From positions 1 through 38,655 of the forward strand of contig NZ_SMKM01000026.1 of the NCBI RefSeq assembly GCF_004348665.1: a stretch of DNA of 38,655 nt, read 5' to 3'. Made by a program: the position numbers and the translations under genes. This stretch comes from Actinomadura sp. GC306. Its GTDB lineage: Bacteria > Actinomycetota > Actinomycetes > Streptosporangiales > Streptosporangiaceae. Positions 1 to 7,782 of this stretch are shown one piece after another. The stretch's first letter is position 1; the number at the start of each line of letters is the position of its first letter. The notes under the pieces were generated by a model. The model was not told the origin of the DNA, made no database searches, and saw nothing but the letters and a program-made list of their open reading frames with translations.

Positions 1-1435
1 CCGGGGACGGACCCATGGCGAACGCCAGGGCAGCGAGGCTGGTCCCGGCCAGCGCGACGGCCATGGCCGGCGGGCCGCGGCGGCCCAGGCGGGACAGCGC
101 GAGCAGTCCGCAGAGGAGGGCGCTCGCGGCGAGCGTGGCCTCCGCCAGGTTCAGCGCGGTGCGGTCGCCGGTGAGGAACGTGGTCTCGGGGAAGTCGAAC
201 GCGATGAACGCGTGGGTGCGGAGCCGCTCGCCCGCGTGGCCGCCGACCCAGAGCCCCGCGCCGGCCGACAGGAAGACGCCCGCCACCGTCAGCCGTACCG
301 CCGCGAGTGCCCGGGACCGGACGAGCGCCGCCGCCCCGATCAGCGCGTAGACCAGGGCCAGGCACGCCAGGTAGCGGCCGTAGGCGAAGTTGCCCACCCG
401 GTGCTCATCGGGCAGCGCGGCGGAGGAGGCGTAGGCGATGCCGCAGGTCGCGGCGAGGAGGACGGCCGCCATGGTTCTGTCCGCGGCGGCCGTCCGCCTG
501 CGCGCCGGTGCCGCCGCCACGGCGACGAGGCCGATCCCCGCCAGGCCCCAGGTGGAGACGACCAGGTACCAGATCTGCCCGGCGGCCCCGCCGAGCGCCC
601 ACTGCTGCCCGGCGAGCGTGGTGAGCCGCTCGCCGAGGATGCCCGCGAGATCCCGGACGCCCTCCGGGTACAGCCCGTCCCGAATGTGCGCGTTCAGCGC
701 CGTCCCGGCGAGGTGGCCGGCGATGGCGACGGCGCCGCCGGCCAGGACCGCGCGGAGCCGCCGGCGTGCGATCGCGGCCAGGGCGAGGACGTGCACCGCG
801 AGCAGGACGGTCCCGCGTGTGTGGACCGCCGCCGCGTAGGACGCGATCAGGCTCGCCAGGGCCGCGTCCAAGGCCCGGCCGCTCCGAACGAACCGGTCGA
901 GGGCGAGCAGCCAGGCCAGGACGACCGCCGGCAGGACGGCGTCCGCGAGCGCGAAGGCGCCGAAGAACGTCGTGGCCGGCAGCAGCGCCGCGGCGAACGA
1001 CAGCGGCAGTGCCGCGCGGCCGCCGAGCCCGAGCCGCCGCGCCGCCGCGTACCCGAGCGGGAACAGCGCCGCGCCGGCCACCGCGTTGAGCACCAGGACG
1101 GCCACGTAGACCGTCACCGGATCGTCCGAGAACCAGTGGACCGGGATCAGCAGGAGCGGATACCCGCCCTGGTAGAAGGTGTTCCCGGACAGGTCGGCGC
1201 CGGGCCCGCCGGCGAGCCACCGGGCAGCGACGAGGTAGCCGGTCTCGTCCGGGTTCGCGACCGGCGCCGTCCGCGCCCTGGCGAGCCACAGCCGGACGGC
1301 GACCTGGGCCGCCATGCCGGCCGCGAGCGCCCATGACAGCGCGGTCGGCGGGACGCGCCGCCGGACGGAATCCGGGGCGGCGGGCGGGACGGGCGGCACC
1401 GAGCCGCGGGACCCCGGAACGATCGAGAGCGTCAT
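1..1435 (-). CDS. GT-C-like membrane glycosyltransferase, partial (C-terminus off the window)
   Basis: This reading frame stays open from the ATG at 1435 to the left edge, giving 478 codons without a stop, so the true end lies outside. The N-terminus is about 30 Pro/Arg-rich residues, followed by a membrane segment near residues 31-50 and then NPDETGY at 61-67. An acidic pair in the first periplasmic loop after TM1 is the catalytic hallmark of GT-C enzymes, which use polyprenyl-phosphate sugar donors. At least eight further hydrophobic segments follow, rich in Ala, Leu and Val. By family knowledge it would glycosylate an envelope polymer or protein on the outer face of the membrane; donor and acceptor cannot be read here. 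It diverges from the two-component operon at 1536. No clear Shine-Dalgarno precedes the ATG. The large plus-strand frames opposite it are coding shadows. The membrane topology is firm; the GT-C assignment rests on one motif. Confidence 0.75.
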   Translation of the reverse strand, partial: MTLSIVPGSRGSVPPVPPAAPDSVRRRVPPTALSWALAAGMAAQVAVRLWLARARTAPVANPDETGYLVAARWLAGGPGADLSGNTFYQGGYPLLLIPVHWFSDDPVTVYVAVLVLNAVAGAALFPLGYAAARRLGLGGRAALPLSFAAALLPATTFFGAFALADAVLPAVVLAWLLALDRFVRSGRALDAALASLIASYAAAVHTRGTVLLAVHVLALAAIARRRLRAVLAGGAVAIAGHLAGTALNAHIRDGLYPEGVRDLAGILGERLTTLAGQQWALGGAAGQIWYLVVSTWGLAGIGLVAVAAAPARRRTAAADRTMAAVLLAATCGIAYASSAALPDEHRVGNFAYGRYLACLALVYALIGAAALVRSRALAAVRLTVAGVFLSAGAGLWVGGHAGERLRTHAFIAFDFPETTFLTGDRTALNLAEATLAASALLCGLLALSRLGRRGPPAMAVALAGTSLAALAFAMGPSP

Positions 1436-1457
1436 GAGGCCCACCGTTCCGGCGGGG

Positions 1458-1497
1458 TGTCATGAGCTCGTCCGGGTCATGTCCGGATCTCGTGACA
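1458..1497. promoter_or_regulatory. Imperfect inverted repeat between divergent genes
   Basis: TGTCATGAG (1458-1466) and CTCGTGACA (1489-1497) are inverted copies matching at 8 of 9 positions, and TCATG recurs at 1478. The repeat lies just upstream of the response regulator promoter and could be its autoregulatory site or control the divergent glycosyltransferase. Function is inferred. Confidence 0.35.
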
Positions 1498-1523
1498 TAA
1501 CGCGATGAAGATCGTTCGTGCTC

Positions 1524-1529
1524 GATAAT
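1524..1529 (+). promoter_or_regulatory. -10 box of response regulator, leaderless
   Basis: GATAAT matches the TATAAT consensus at 5 of 6 positions and ends 6 bases before the GTG at 1536, so transcription should begin at or within a base of the start codon. No good -35 hexamer is visible. Confidence 0.5.
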
Positions 1530-1535
1530 GCCTGG

Positions 1536-2222
1536 GTGGCGAGCATTCTGTTCATTGAGGACGACCCCTCGGCGCGGACCGCGCTGGAGCTGGCGCTGAC
1601 CCGCCAGGGGCACGGCGTGACGTCCCGCGCCACCGGTGAGGAGGGGCTGCAGGCGCTGCGGTCGCGGCCCCCCGAGATCGCGCTCCTGGACGTGATGCTG
1701 CCCGGCATCGACGGAATCGAGGTGTGCCGCCGCATCCGCCGCGACGACGCCCGCGGCGGCGCCGCCCTGCCGGTGATCCTGCTGACCGCCCGCGGCGACG
1801 ACCTCGACATCGTCCTCGGACTGGAGGCGGGCGCCGACGACTACGTGGTCAAGCCCGTCGAGCCCCGCGTCCTGGACGCCCGCATCCGCGCCGTGCTGCG
1901 CCGCACCGGGCACGCCCGCGCCGACCGGTCCGTGTACGGCGAGCTCGTCGTCGACCGGTCGTCCCTCAGGGTCACCAAGGCCGGGACGGACGTGCGCCTC
2001 ACCCCGACCGAGCTGCGCCTGCTGCTGGAGCTGACCCGCAGGCCCGGCCAGGCCCTGACCCGCAGGCACCTGCTCGCGGAGGTCTGGGAGCACCACCCCG
2101 GCGACTCCCGGCTCGTGGACGCCTGCGTCCAGCGCGTCCGGGCCAAGATCGAGGACGATCCCGCCGAACCGCGGCTGATCGAGACCGTACGCGGTTTCGG
2201 CTACCGGTTCACCGCGCCGTGA
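1536..2222 (+). CDS. OmpR/PhoB-family response regulator
   Basis: 228-residue two-component response regulator. The receiver domain (about 1-120) has the acidic pair D9/D10, phospho-acceptor D52 in LLDVMLPGIDG, T84 in LLTAR and K106 in VVKPVE, so all residues needed for phosphorylation are present. A linker leads to a C-terminal winged helix (about 131-226) with the OmpR-type LTPTELRLL start and the RGFGYRF end. It should bind tandem DNA repeats as a dimer. I start it at GTG 1536 because VASILFIEDD aligns with the usual first receiver strand and the -10 box sits 6 bases upstream; an in-frame GTG at 1518 would add six residues but precede that box. Its stop overlaps the start of the downstream kinase by 4 bases, so the two are translationally coupled and almost surely a cognate pair. 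Target genes are unknown. Confidence 0.95.
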   Translation: MASILFIEDDPSARTALELALTRQGHGVTSRATGEEGLQALRSRPPEIALLDVMLPGIDGIEVCRRIRRDDARGGAALPVILLTARGDDLDIVLGLEAGADDYVVKPVEPRVLDARIRAVLRRTGHARADRSVYGELVVDRSSLRVTKAGTDVRLTPTELRLLLELTRRPGQALTRRHLLAEVWEHHPGDSRLVDACVQRVRAKIEDDPAEPRLIETVRGFGYRFTAP

Positions 2223-3676
2223 CGGGGCTCGCGATCCGGCGGTTCACCGGGCTGCGGATGCGGCTGGCGGCGGCGTTCACCGCGGTGGCGCTGCTGGCGG
2301 CGGTGCTGGCGTCCGGCATCTCGTACCTGCTGCTGCGGCGGGCCGTGCTGCACCGCGCGCAGGACGCGGTGCTGAACGACGTTCGCGGCGCCCTCGCCCA
2401 GCAGATCCCGGCCGAGCTGCCGCCCGACGCGCAGCCGCAGGTGCAGGCCGCGCTGGAGGAGGCGCTGTCCGCGCCGGGGCGCAGGGCGGTCGCCGTGCCG
2501 ATGCGGCGGGACGGCGGGGTCTCCGTCCCGCCGCGAGGCGCCCTGGACGTGCCGGTCAGCCGGGAGTTCGCGCGGAGCGCGATGCGCGGTGTGGTTTACC
2601 AGCGCATCGTCCGGGACGGCGCGCCCTACCTGCTGGTCGGCGCCCGCGCCACCGGCTACCGCACGTCGCGGGACGAGCCGTGGCGGACCACCCCGCCGAT
2701 GGTGTTCGTGTCCGCGAGCCTGAGCCGGGAGGCCGCGGACCTGCGGCTGTTCACCCGCGCGCTCGTGATCGCCGGCGTCGCCGCGCTGGCGGCGGCGGTC
2801 GCCCTGGCACTGCTGGCCACCCGGGGCGTGCTGGGCCCGGTGCGCCGGCTCGGCGCCGCCGCCCGCGCCCTCGGCGAGGGTGAGCTGCAGACGCGGGTGG
2901 ACGTGCGGGGCCGCGACGAGCTGGCCGACCTGGCCCGCACCTTCAACGGCACCGCGCAGGCGCTGGAGCGGACGGTGACCGAGCTGCGCGCCATGGAGAC
3001 CGCGTCCCGCCGGTTCGTGGCCGACGTGTCCCATGAGCTGCGCACCCCGCTGACCTCGATGATCGCCGCGACCGGCGTACTTGCGGAGGGGGCGGGGCCG
3101 GGCGGCGACGGCGACGTGATCCGCCTGGTCGCGGCCGAGACCCGGCGGCTCGGGCGCCTCATCGAGCACCTGATCGACATCAGCCGGTTCGACGCGGGCG
3201 CCGCCACGCTCGTCCTCGACGACGTGAATGTGGCCGAGGCGGTCGCGGCGACGCTGGAGGCGCGCGGCTGGCGGGACCGGCTGGAGGTGGCGGGCCCGGC
3301 GGACCTGTGCGTCCGGCTGGACCCGCGGCGGTTCGACGTCATCGTCGCCAACCTGGTCGGTAACGCCTTCACGCACGGGCGCCCACCCGTCTCGCTGCGC
3401 TTCGGCGCGCAGGAGCGGGGAGCCGCCCGCGGCCTCCGGCTCGTGGTCGCCGACCGCGGCCCCGGCCTGCCCGGCGACCTCGCGGACGTGGTCTTCGACC
3501 GGTTCGTCAAGGCGGAGGCGGCGCGGTCGCGCAGCGAGGGCAGCGGCCTCGGACTGTCGATCGCCAAGGAGAACGCCGTGCTGCACGGGGGAACGCTGGA
3601 GGCGGCCGACCGGCCGGAGGGCGGGGCGGCCTTCACGCTGTGGCTGCCCGGCGGCGCGGAAGGGGAGCGGGTGTGA
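2219..3676 (+). CDS. Membrane sensor histidine kinase
   Basis: 485-residue class I sensor kinase, partner of the upstream regulator. Order: short cytoplasmic N-terminus, TM1 (about 14-36), an extracytoplasmic sensor region of about 140 residues with no recognised fold, TM2 (about 181-201), HAMP (about 203-255), HisKA with phospho-acceptor H272 in DVSHELRTPL, then HATPase_c with N box VANLVGNAFTH (near 376), G1 DRGPGLPG (near 412) and G2 GSGLGLSIAKE (near 441). All catalytic motifs look intact. The GTG start overlaps the regulator's TGA as GTGA, and its own end overlaps the lipoprotein start the same way, so the three genes are one operon. The signal is not evident; the linked lipoprotein suggests envelope sensing (inference). 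Confidence 0.95.
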   Translation: MTGLAIRRFTGLRMRLAAAFTAVALLAAVLASGISYLLLRRAVLHRAQDAVLNDVRGALAQQIPAELPPDAQPQVQAALEEALSAPGRRAVAVPMRRDGGVSVPPRGALDVPVSREFARSAMRGVVYQRIVRDGAPYLLVGARATGYRTSRDEPWRTTPPMVFVSASLSREAADLRLFTRALVIAGVAALAAAVALALLATRGVLGPVRRLGAAARALGEGELQTRVDVRGRDELADLARTFNGTAQALERTVTELRAMETASRRFVADVSHELRTPLTSMIAATGVLAEGAGPGGDGDVIRLVAAETRRLGRLIEHLIDISRFDAGAATLVLDDVNVAEAVAATLEARGWRDRLEVAGPADLCVRLDPRRFDVIVANLVGNAFTHGRPPVSLRFGAQERGAARGLRLVVADRGPGLPGDLADVVFDRFVKAEAARSRSEGSGLGLSIAKENAVLHGGTLEAADRPEGGAAFTLWLPGGAEGERV

Positions 3677-4197
3677 GACGGCCGCGCCCGGCGGTGCGGG
3701 CACTGCTGGCCTTGGCCGCCGGCGCAGCCCTGGCCGGCTGCGGGATCCGGCCGACGGGGATCGTCGGCGCGGGGGAGCCGCCGGCCGCGGGGGCGGCCCC
3801 CGCGACGATCACCGTCTACCTGGTGCGGGACGGGCGGCTGGTGCCGGTGGCGAGGCCCGGCCTGCCCGGACTGCCGAGCCTGGCCGTGCAGCAGCTGGCC
3901 GTGCCGCCGACCGGGCCGGAGCGTGCGATGGGACTGCGCACCGAGGTCCGCCGGCCGCTCGACGCGTACGTGGTCCTCGAAGCGAACAACCCGGCCGCCC
4001 GGCGCCCCGCCGTGGTCGTCCGGCCGGCCGACCGGCGGCGCCCGGAGCGCTGGTCGCGGCTGGCGATGGGCCAGATCGCGTGCACCGCGCAGGCCGTCCC
4101 GGGCGTCGAGCGCGCCCACCTGTGGTCGGCCTGGGAGCCGGGCGGGGCCGGCCATGCGGTCCTGGGCTGCGACGACTTCGCCGACCTGCTGCCCTGA
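3673..4197 (+). CDS. GerMN-like secreted lipoprotein
   Basis: 174-residue lipoprotein. The N-terminus has Arg residues, a hydrophobic stretch and the lipobox LAGC with the lipidated cysteine at residue 23. The mature part begins with a Pro/Gly/Ala linker, then TITVYLVRDGRLVPVARPG followed by LAVQQLAVPPTGPERAMGLRTEV. That pattern, a strand ending in a polar-ligand loop then a helix with xGPxxxERxxGLRT, resembles the GerMN domain of actinobacterial lipoproteins such as LpqB. Position after a sensor kinase, with a 4-base GTGA overlap, suggests it senses or modulates the envelope signal for this kinase, as lipoproteins do in other actinobacterial two-component operons; that role is inference. Its stop directly abuts the stop of the convergent gene at 4198 with no spacer. 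Confidence 0.8.
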   Translation: MRRPRPAVRALLALAAGAALAGCGIRPTGIVGAGEPPAAGAAPATITVYLVRDGRLVPVARPGLPGLPSLAVQQLAVPPTGPERAMGLRTEVRRPLDAYVVLEANNPAARRPAVVVRPADRRRPERWSRLAMGQIACTAQAVPGVERAHLWSAWEPGGAGHAVLGCDDFADLLP

Positions 4198-4914
4198 TCA
4201 GCCGCGGGTGAGCCACTGGGCGGTGGCGTCGCCGAGCACCGAGCGGACGGCGAGGACGGCGATGCCGACGGTGAGCACGGGCATGATCACCCAGCGCTCC
4301 ACCTTGCCGTCGGTCTTCGGGACGATCGGGACGACCGTCCGCCAGGGGAGCGGCCAGAGGACCGGGCAGCCGCGCGGTGTCAGGCAGTCGCCGGCCACGT
4401 GCGCGAGGCAGCCGAGCGCGACCGCGAAGCCCACGAAGCTCATATCGATCTTGTGCATGAGCCAGACGGCGATGAGGGCGAGCGCGCAGTCGGCCAGCGC
4501 CGACTGCGGCTCCTTGCCCTCGAAGTCAAGGCCGATGCCGCGCAGGCCGAGGCCGACGATCATGAAGAGGCAGGCCCACCACGCGTAGACGTAGTGGGTG
4601 GCGAGGAAGTCCATCGCGAAGCCCATCGCGACGGCGAACAGGATCGAGTGGGTCGCCTGCCGGTGCCCGCCCGAGAGCTTCCCGACCCACTTGCACATGA
4701 CCTGGGTGATGGGCCCGAACGTGTTGGCGATCCGCCCGTTGTGGTGGTCGATGTCGGGCAGGATCGCCGCGCCCGCGCACACCACGGCGCCCGCCGCGAC
4801 CTGCTCGGTGGACAGGGCCACCGCGTACTCGCCGAGCAGCCGCTCCTGCGCGATCACCGGGACGGCCGCCAGCCACACCAGCGCGCCGCTCAGGGCGTGC
4901 GTCTTGCCCATCAT
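4198..4914 (-). CDS. YdjM-like membrane metal-dependent hydrolase (DUF457)
   Basis: 238-residue multi-spanning membrane protein. The N-terminus MMGKTHALSGALVWLA, then a DIDHHNG stretch, a GGHRQATHS segment and HVAGDCLTPRG near the C-terminal third match the DUF457/YdjM pattern of conserved His and Asp residues at the membrane face. E. coli YdjM is LexA-regulated and the family is annotated as a putative metal-dependent hydrolase; its substrate is unknown. About five hydrophobic segments are visible. Start is ATG 4914 or the next ATG at 4911, which the sequence does not distinguish; no strong Shine-Dalgarno is present and I see no obvious LexA box upstream. It converges on the sensory operon with zero spacing, so read-through antisense RNA is likely unless a terminator lies within the genes. 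Confidence 0.8.
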   Translation of the reverse strand: MMGKTHALSGALVWLAAVPVIAQERLLGEYAVALSTEQVAAGAVVCAGAAILPDIDHHNGRIANTFGPITQVMCKWVGKLSGGHRQATHSILFAVAMGFAMDFLATHYVYAWWACLFMIVGLGLRGIGLDFEGKEPQSALADCALALIAVWLMHKIDMSFVGFAVALGCLAHVAGDCLTPRGCPVLWPLPWRTVVPIVPKTDGKVERWVIMPVLTVGIAVLAVRSVLGDATAQWLTRG

Positions 4915-4956
4915 GTGCCGTTACCCCCGCCTTCCCGTGCGCCCGCGGCCCGGAGT

Positions 4957-5006
4957 CAGCGGGACTCTAATCCGCTGCTGATCGTTTTCGGCGGCGGCGC
5001 GCCGAA
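4957..5006. other. Two small hairpins between the pseudo-ligase and ydjM-like genes
   Basis: CAGCGG/CCGCTG (4957-4977, 9-base loop) and TTCGGCG/CGCCGAA (4987-5006, 6-base loop) are perfect stems. The second lies about 70 bases past the stop of the minus-strand phosphoesterase gene but has no U-tract in that direction, so it is at best a weak terminator. The rest of 4915-5074 shows nothing recognisable. Confidence 0.35.
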
Positions 5007-5074
5007 CCGGGTGCCATGTCCGTCAGATGCGGCGGAGGGCGTCCCGGTTCCCTTGCGGGCGCGGGGCTGCCGGG

Positions 5075-6091
5075 CTACCGGGACGGGAGGAACCGCCAGG
5101 CGCCGGACTCCTCGCCCGGCTCGTACGGGGAGTCCAGCCGCTTGGCGACGATCCCGGGCAGTCCCTGCTCCTCCGCCGCCTCGCGGACGGCGTCGCCGTC
5201 GCCGGGGAACCACGGCGCGGTCTGCCACACCGGGCCCGACAGGCCGAGGTCGTCCAGGGCCTCCCGGCGGTCTCGGTAGGGGGTGTCGAGCAGGGGGCGG
5301 CCGTCCAGGTGGAGGACGTCGTAGACCATGTAGATCTCGCGCCCGCCGACCGTGGCGAGCTCGCCGTCCAGCAGGGCGGGCCGGGCGCCCAAGGAGGCGC
5401 CGAGGCGTGAGCCCAGCCCGCCGGGGCCGTCCACGGCGCGGCCCCGGTCGTCGGTGAACCGGGTCCGGCCGCCCTCGACGTAGGCGGGCATGCGCCGGCC
5501 GCCCCACGCGAACTCGAAGCCCCACGCGTCCTGGTCGCGGGGCAGCCGGGCCCTGGATTCCGGGCGCATGGGGAGCAGCGACTCCGGCAGCGGCTCGGCG
5601 TCCGGGTCCGCAGGCGGGTCCATCCGGTGGATCATCCAGTTCTTGCCGCGCGTCCGGAACAGCACGTACCGGCCCGACACCCGCGAGCCGTGGATGACGA
5701 CCTTCACCTCGCGCTCGGACCACTTCTCCGTCTCGTACGTCCCCCGGTCCCAGATGATCATCTTTCCGGCGCCGTACTCGCCGCGCGGGATCTCGCCCTC
5801 GAACGTCGCGTACTCCAGCGGATGGTCCTCGGTGTGCACGGCGAGGTGGTCGGTGTCCGGGCTCCACGGCAGGCCCTTCGGCACGGCCCACGACACGAGC
5901 ACCCCGTCGCGTTCGAGGCGCAGGTCCCAGTGCAGGCTCCGCGCGTGGTGCTCCTGGACGACGAACGTGTCGTCGTCCCCGCGCGGCACCGCGTCGCCGC
6001 CGGGCACGGGTTCGGGGGTCCGCTCCGCGTCGCGCTTCCCGCGGTACTCCGCCAGGGGGCCGGCGTCCTTCTTCCGCTTCTTCGGGGTCAC
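5075..6091 (-). CDS. LigD-type 3'-phosphoesterase fused to inactive ATP-ligase domain
   Basis: 338 residues in two parts. Residues 1-160: basic start, then the LigD 3'-phosphoesterase domain with H48, H54, D56, R58, H90 and Y94 in the spacing of the metal and phosphate ligands of Pseudomonas LigD (H42, H48, D50, R52, H84, Y88). This part should trim 3'-phosphate or 3'-ribonucleotide ends during end joining. Residues 188-338 align with the ATP-dependent ligase nucleotidyltransferase domain: LDGEL (241-245), YMVYDVLHLDGRPLL (254-268) and GIVAKR (313-318). However, motif I reads EFAWGG where ligases have E-x-KWDG, so the AMP-accepting lysine is Ala195, and the protein ends at WRFLPSR without motif V or the OB domain. 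It should not ligate. A GTG at 6091 is the start. It lies 19 bases after the membrane HhH gene on the same strand. No polymerase domain or Ku gene is in the window. Confidence 0.85.
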   Translation of the reverse strand: MTPKKRKKDAGPLAEYRGKRDAERTPEPVPGGDAVPRGDDDTFVVQEHHARSLHWDLRLERDGVLVSWAVPKGLPWSPDTDHLAVHTEDHPLEYATFEGEIPRGEYGAGKMIIWDRGTYETEKWSEREVKVVIHGSRVSGRYVLFRTRGKNWMIHRMDPPADPDAEPLPESLLPMRPESRARLPRDQDAWGFEFAWGGRRMPAYVEGGRTRFTDDRGRAVDGPGGLGSRLGASLGARPALLDGELATVGGREIYMVYDVLHLDGRPLLDTPYRDRREALDDLGLSGPVWQTAPWFPGDGDAVREAAEEQGLPGIVAKRLDSPYEPGEESGAWRFLPSR

Positions 6092-6110
6092 GCCCGGTTC
6101 GTACCCGGGA

Positions 6111-6800
6111 TCACCGGATGAAGACGGCGTAGTCGGCGACGTCGGCGGTCAGGGCGGGGGGCAGGCCCGCCACCGCGGACAGCTCCTCGGCGGACATGAA
6201 GCCGCCCGCCTCGGCCCGCACCCGCTCGATCGTCCGCGCGAACTCCGGGGTGATGCCGGGCAGCAGGGTCAGCGCCTCCGCCGGCGCGTGGTTCACGTCG
6301 ACCAGGCCGCCGTCGTTGTACTGGCGCGGCAGGTCGGGGCGGCCGATCCGCAGTTCCTTGGCGAGGCCGGGGTCCGCCGCGGCGAGCTCGCGGGCCTTGT
6401 CCCGCAGCAGCCGCTGCCGCTTCACGCGCTCCACCACGGCCTCGTTGTCGACGGCCGACAGCCCGTGCGGGTCGAACACGCGGCGGCGGATGATGAACGC
6501 GTGCGCGCAGCCCACCACCGCGAGGAGGAACAGCAGGACGCCGACGGTGCGCTCGGTGCCGTCGTCCTCGCCGATCCCGGGCAGCAGGTACAGCATCAGC
6601 GCGAAGACGCCGACGTAGGCGGCCGTCGACACCATCAAATGCACGCTGCGCCGCCACAGCGCCGCCGCCGCGAACGTGAACGGCGTGGCGTAGCCCAGGG
6701 TCAGGAACGGCAGCGCGGCCCAGGTGACGCTCAGCGCCGCGCGGCCCGGGGGCATGCTGTCGGACGGAACCCGCGGCTCGTACGGCGCTGGGGCGTTCAT
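6111..6800 (-). CDS. Membrane protein with C-terminal ComEA-like helix-hairpin-helix domain
   Basis: 229 residues. About four hydrophobic segments fall between residues 20 and 115: two N-terminal stretches, a YVGVFALMLYLL segment and a VGVLLFLLAVVGCAHAF segment. A basic, charged linker (about 118-150) follows, then VDVNHAPAEALTLLPGITPEFARTI and GFMSAEELSAVAGL, the paired helix-hairpin-helix layout of ComEA-type DNA-binding modules. N-terminal anchoring with the HhH after a positively charged loop suggests the HhH faces the cytoplasm, unlike secreted ComEA; orientation is inferred from the charges. It precedes the phosphoesterase gene with a 19-base gap and may share its transcript, hinting at DNA-end work near the membrane (inference). 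A GAGACT -10-like hexamer 8 bases before the ATG could give it a leaderless message. Confidence 0.75.
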   Translation of the reverse strand: MNAPAPYEPRVPSDSMPPGRAALSVTWAALPFLTLGYATPFTFAAAALWRRSVHLMVSTAAYVGVFALMLYLLPGIGEDDGTERTVGVLLFLLAVVGCAHAFIIRRRVFDPHGLSAVDNEAVVERVKRQRLLRDKARELAAADPGLAKELRIGRPDLPRQYNDGGLVDVNHAPAEALTLLPGITPEFARTIERVRAEAGGFMSAEELSAVAGLPPALTADVADYAVFIR

Positions 6801-6859
6801 CTCTAGAGAGTCTCCCGGCCGGGATGGGGGGCGAATCGGACTCTAGATCAAGGGCACTG

Positions 6860-7711
6860 TCACGGCAGGGTGAGGATTTCGTGGCCGTCTTCGGTCACCA
6901 GCAGCGTGTGCTCGAACTGCGCCGTGCGCTTGCGGTCCTTGGTGACGACGGTCCAGCCGTCCTTCCAGATGTCGTAGTCGTGGGTGCCGAGCGTCAGCAT
7001 CGGCTCGACCGTGAACGTCATGCCCGGCTCGATGATCGTGGTGGCGGACGGGTCGTCGTAGTGGGGGACGACCAGCCCGGAGTGGAACGTCGTGCCGATT
7101 CCGTGGCCGGTGAAGTCGCGCACGACCCCGTACCCGAACCGCTTGGCGTAGGACTCGATGACCCGCCCGATCACGTTCAGCGCCCGGCCCGGCTTGACCG
7201 CGCGGATGCCGCGCATGGCCGCCTCCCGGGTGCGCTCCACCAGCAGCCGCGACTCCTCGTCGACGTCGCCGCACAGGAACGTCGCGTCGGTGTCGCCGTG
7301 GACGCCGTCGATGAACGCGGTGATGTCGATGTTGATGATGTCGCCGTCGCACAGGACGGTGTCGTCCGGGATGCCGTGGCAGATCACCTCGTTGATCGAG
7401 GTGCACAGCGACTTGGGGAAGCCGCGGTAGCCGAGCGTGGACGGGTAGGCGCCGTGGTCGAGCAGGAACTCGTGCCCGATGGCGTCGAGCTCGTCGGTCG
7501 TGATGCCCGGGCGGACGTTCTTCCCGACCTCCTCCAGTGCCTGCGCGGCGATCTTCCCCGCCACTCGCATCCGCTCGATGATCTCGGGCGTCTTGACGTC
7601 GGGCTCCCCGGTCTTCGGGCGCTTCTTCCCCACGTACTCCGGACGAGGAATGCTCGACGGGACCTTGCGCATGGGCGAAACGCGGCCGGGCCGGAGTAGC
7701 TGGGTCGTCAT
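6860..7711 (-). CDS. map: Methionine aminopeptidase, type I
   Basis: 283 residues; removes the initiator Met from nascent proteins in the cytoplasm. Metal ligands of the pita-bread fold are all present: D129 (INIDI), D140 (GVHGD), H203 (FTGHGIG), E236 (VEPML) and E267 (QFEHT), with the conserved H112 in CHGIP. A 40-residue N-terminal extension rich in Pro and basic residues ([19 protein letters not shown]) precedes the catalytic domain, as in the actinobacterial long form (mycobacterial MapB type), where the extension is thought to contact the ribosome. The ATG at 7711 lies 8 bases after a TACACT -10 box, so the message is probably leaderless. It is divergent from the small gene at 7783 and 59 bases upstream of the membrane HhH gene on the same strand. 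Confidence 0.96.
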   Translation of the reverse strand: MTTQLLRPGRVSPMRKVPSSIPRPEYVGKKRPKTGEPDVKTPEIIERMRVAGKIAAQALEEVGKNVRPGITTDELDAIGHEFLLDHGAYPSTLGYRGFPKSLCTSINEVICHGIPDDTVLCDGDIINIDITAFIDGVHGDTDATFLCGDVDEESRLLVERTREAAMRGIRAVKPGRALNVIGRVIESYAKRFGYGVVRDFTGHGIGTTFHSGLVVPHYDDPSATTIIEPGMTFTVEPMLTLGTHDYDIWKDGWTVVTKDRKRTAQFEHTLLVTEDGHEILTLP

Positions 7712-7719
7712 AGTGATGG

Positions 7720-7725
7720 AGTGTA
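7720..7725 (-). promoter_or_regulatory. -10 box of map, leaderless
   Basis: TACACT on the minus strand ends 8 bases before the map ATG. No Shine-Dalgarno fits between them, which supports a leaderless or near-leaderless transcript. The -35 is not clear. Confidence 0.6.
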
Positions 7726-7782
7726 GTCAGCGGGATCGCGGCAACGAATCCCGTGCCGAGCGCACGAGCGAAAGGAGCGCCG

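Noticed and set aside
212-1336. 374-codon plus-strand open frame
   Set aside because: Arg/Gly/Asp-rich shadow of the minus-strand membrane glycosyltransferase, which has a consistent hydrophobic protein in its own frame.
405-2096. 563-codon minus-strand frame crossing the response regulator
   Set aside because: Antisense to the regulator and out of frame with the glycosyltransferase; composition is typical of a GC-rich shadow.
4957-4977. Sequence like a tRNA-Lys anticodon arm (GGACTCTAATCC)
   Set aside because: One base short of the lysine arm and with no acceptor, D or T arm around it; treated as a simple hairpin.
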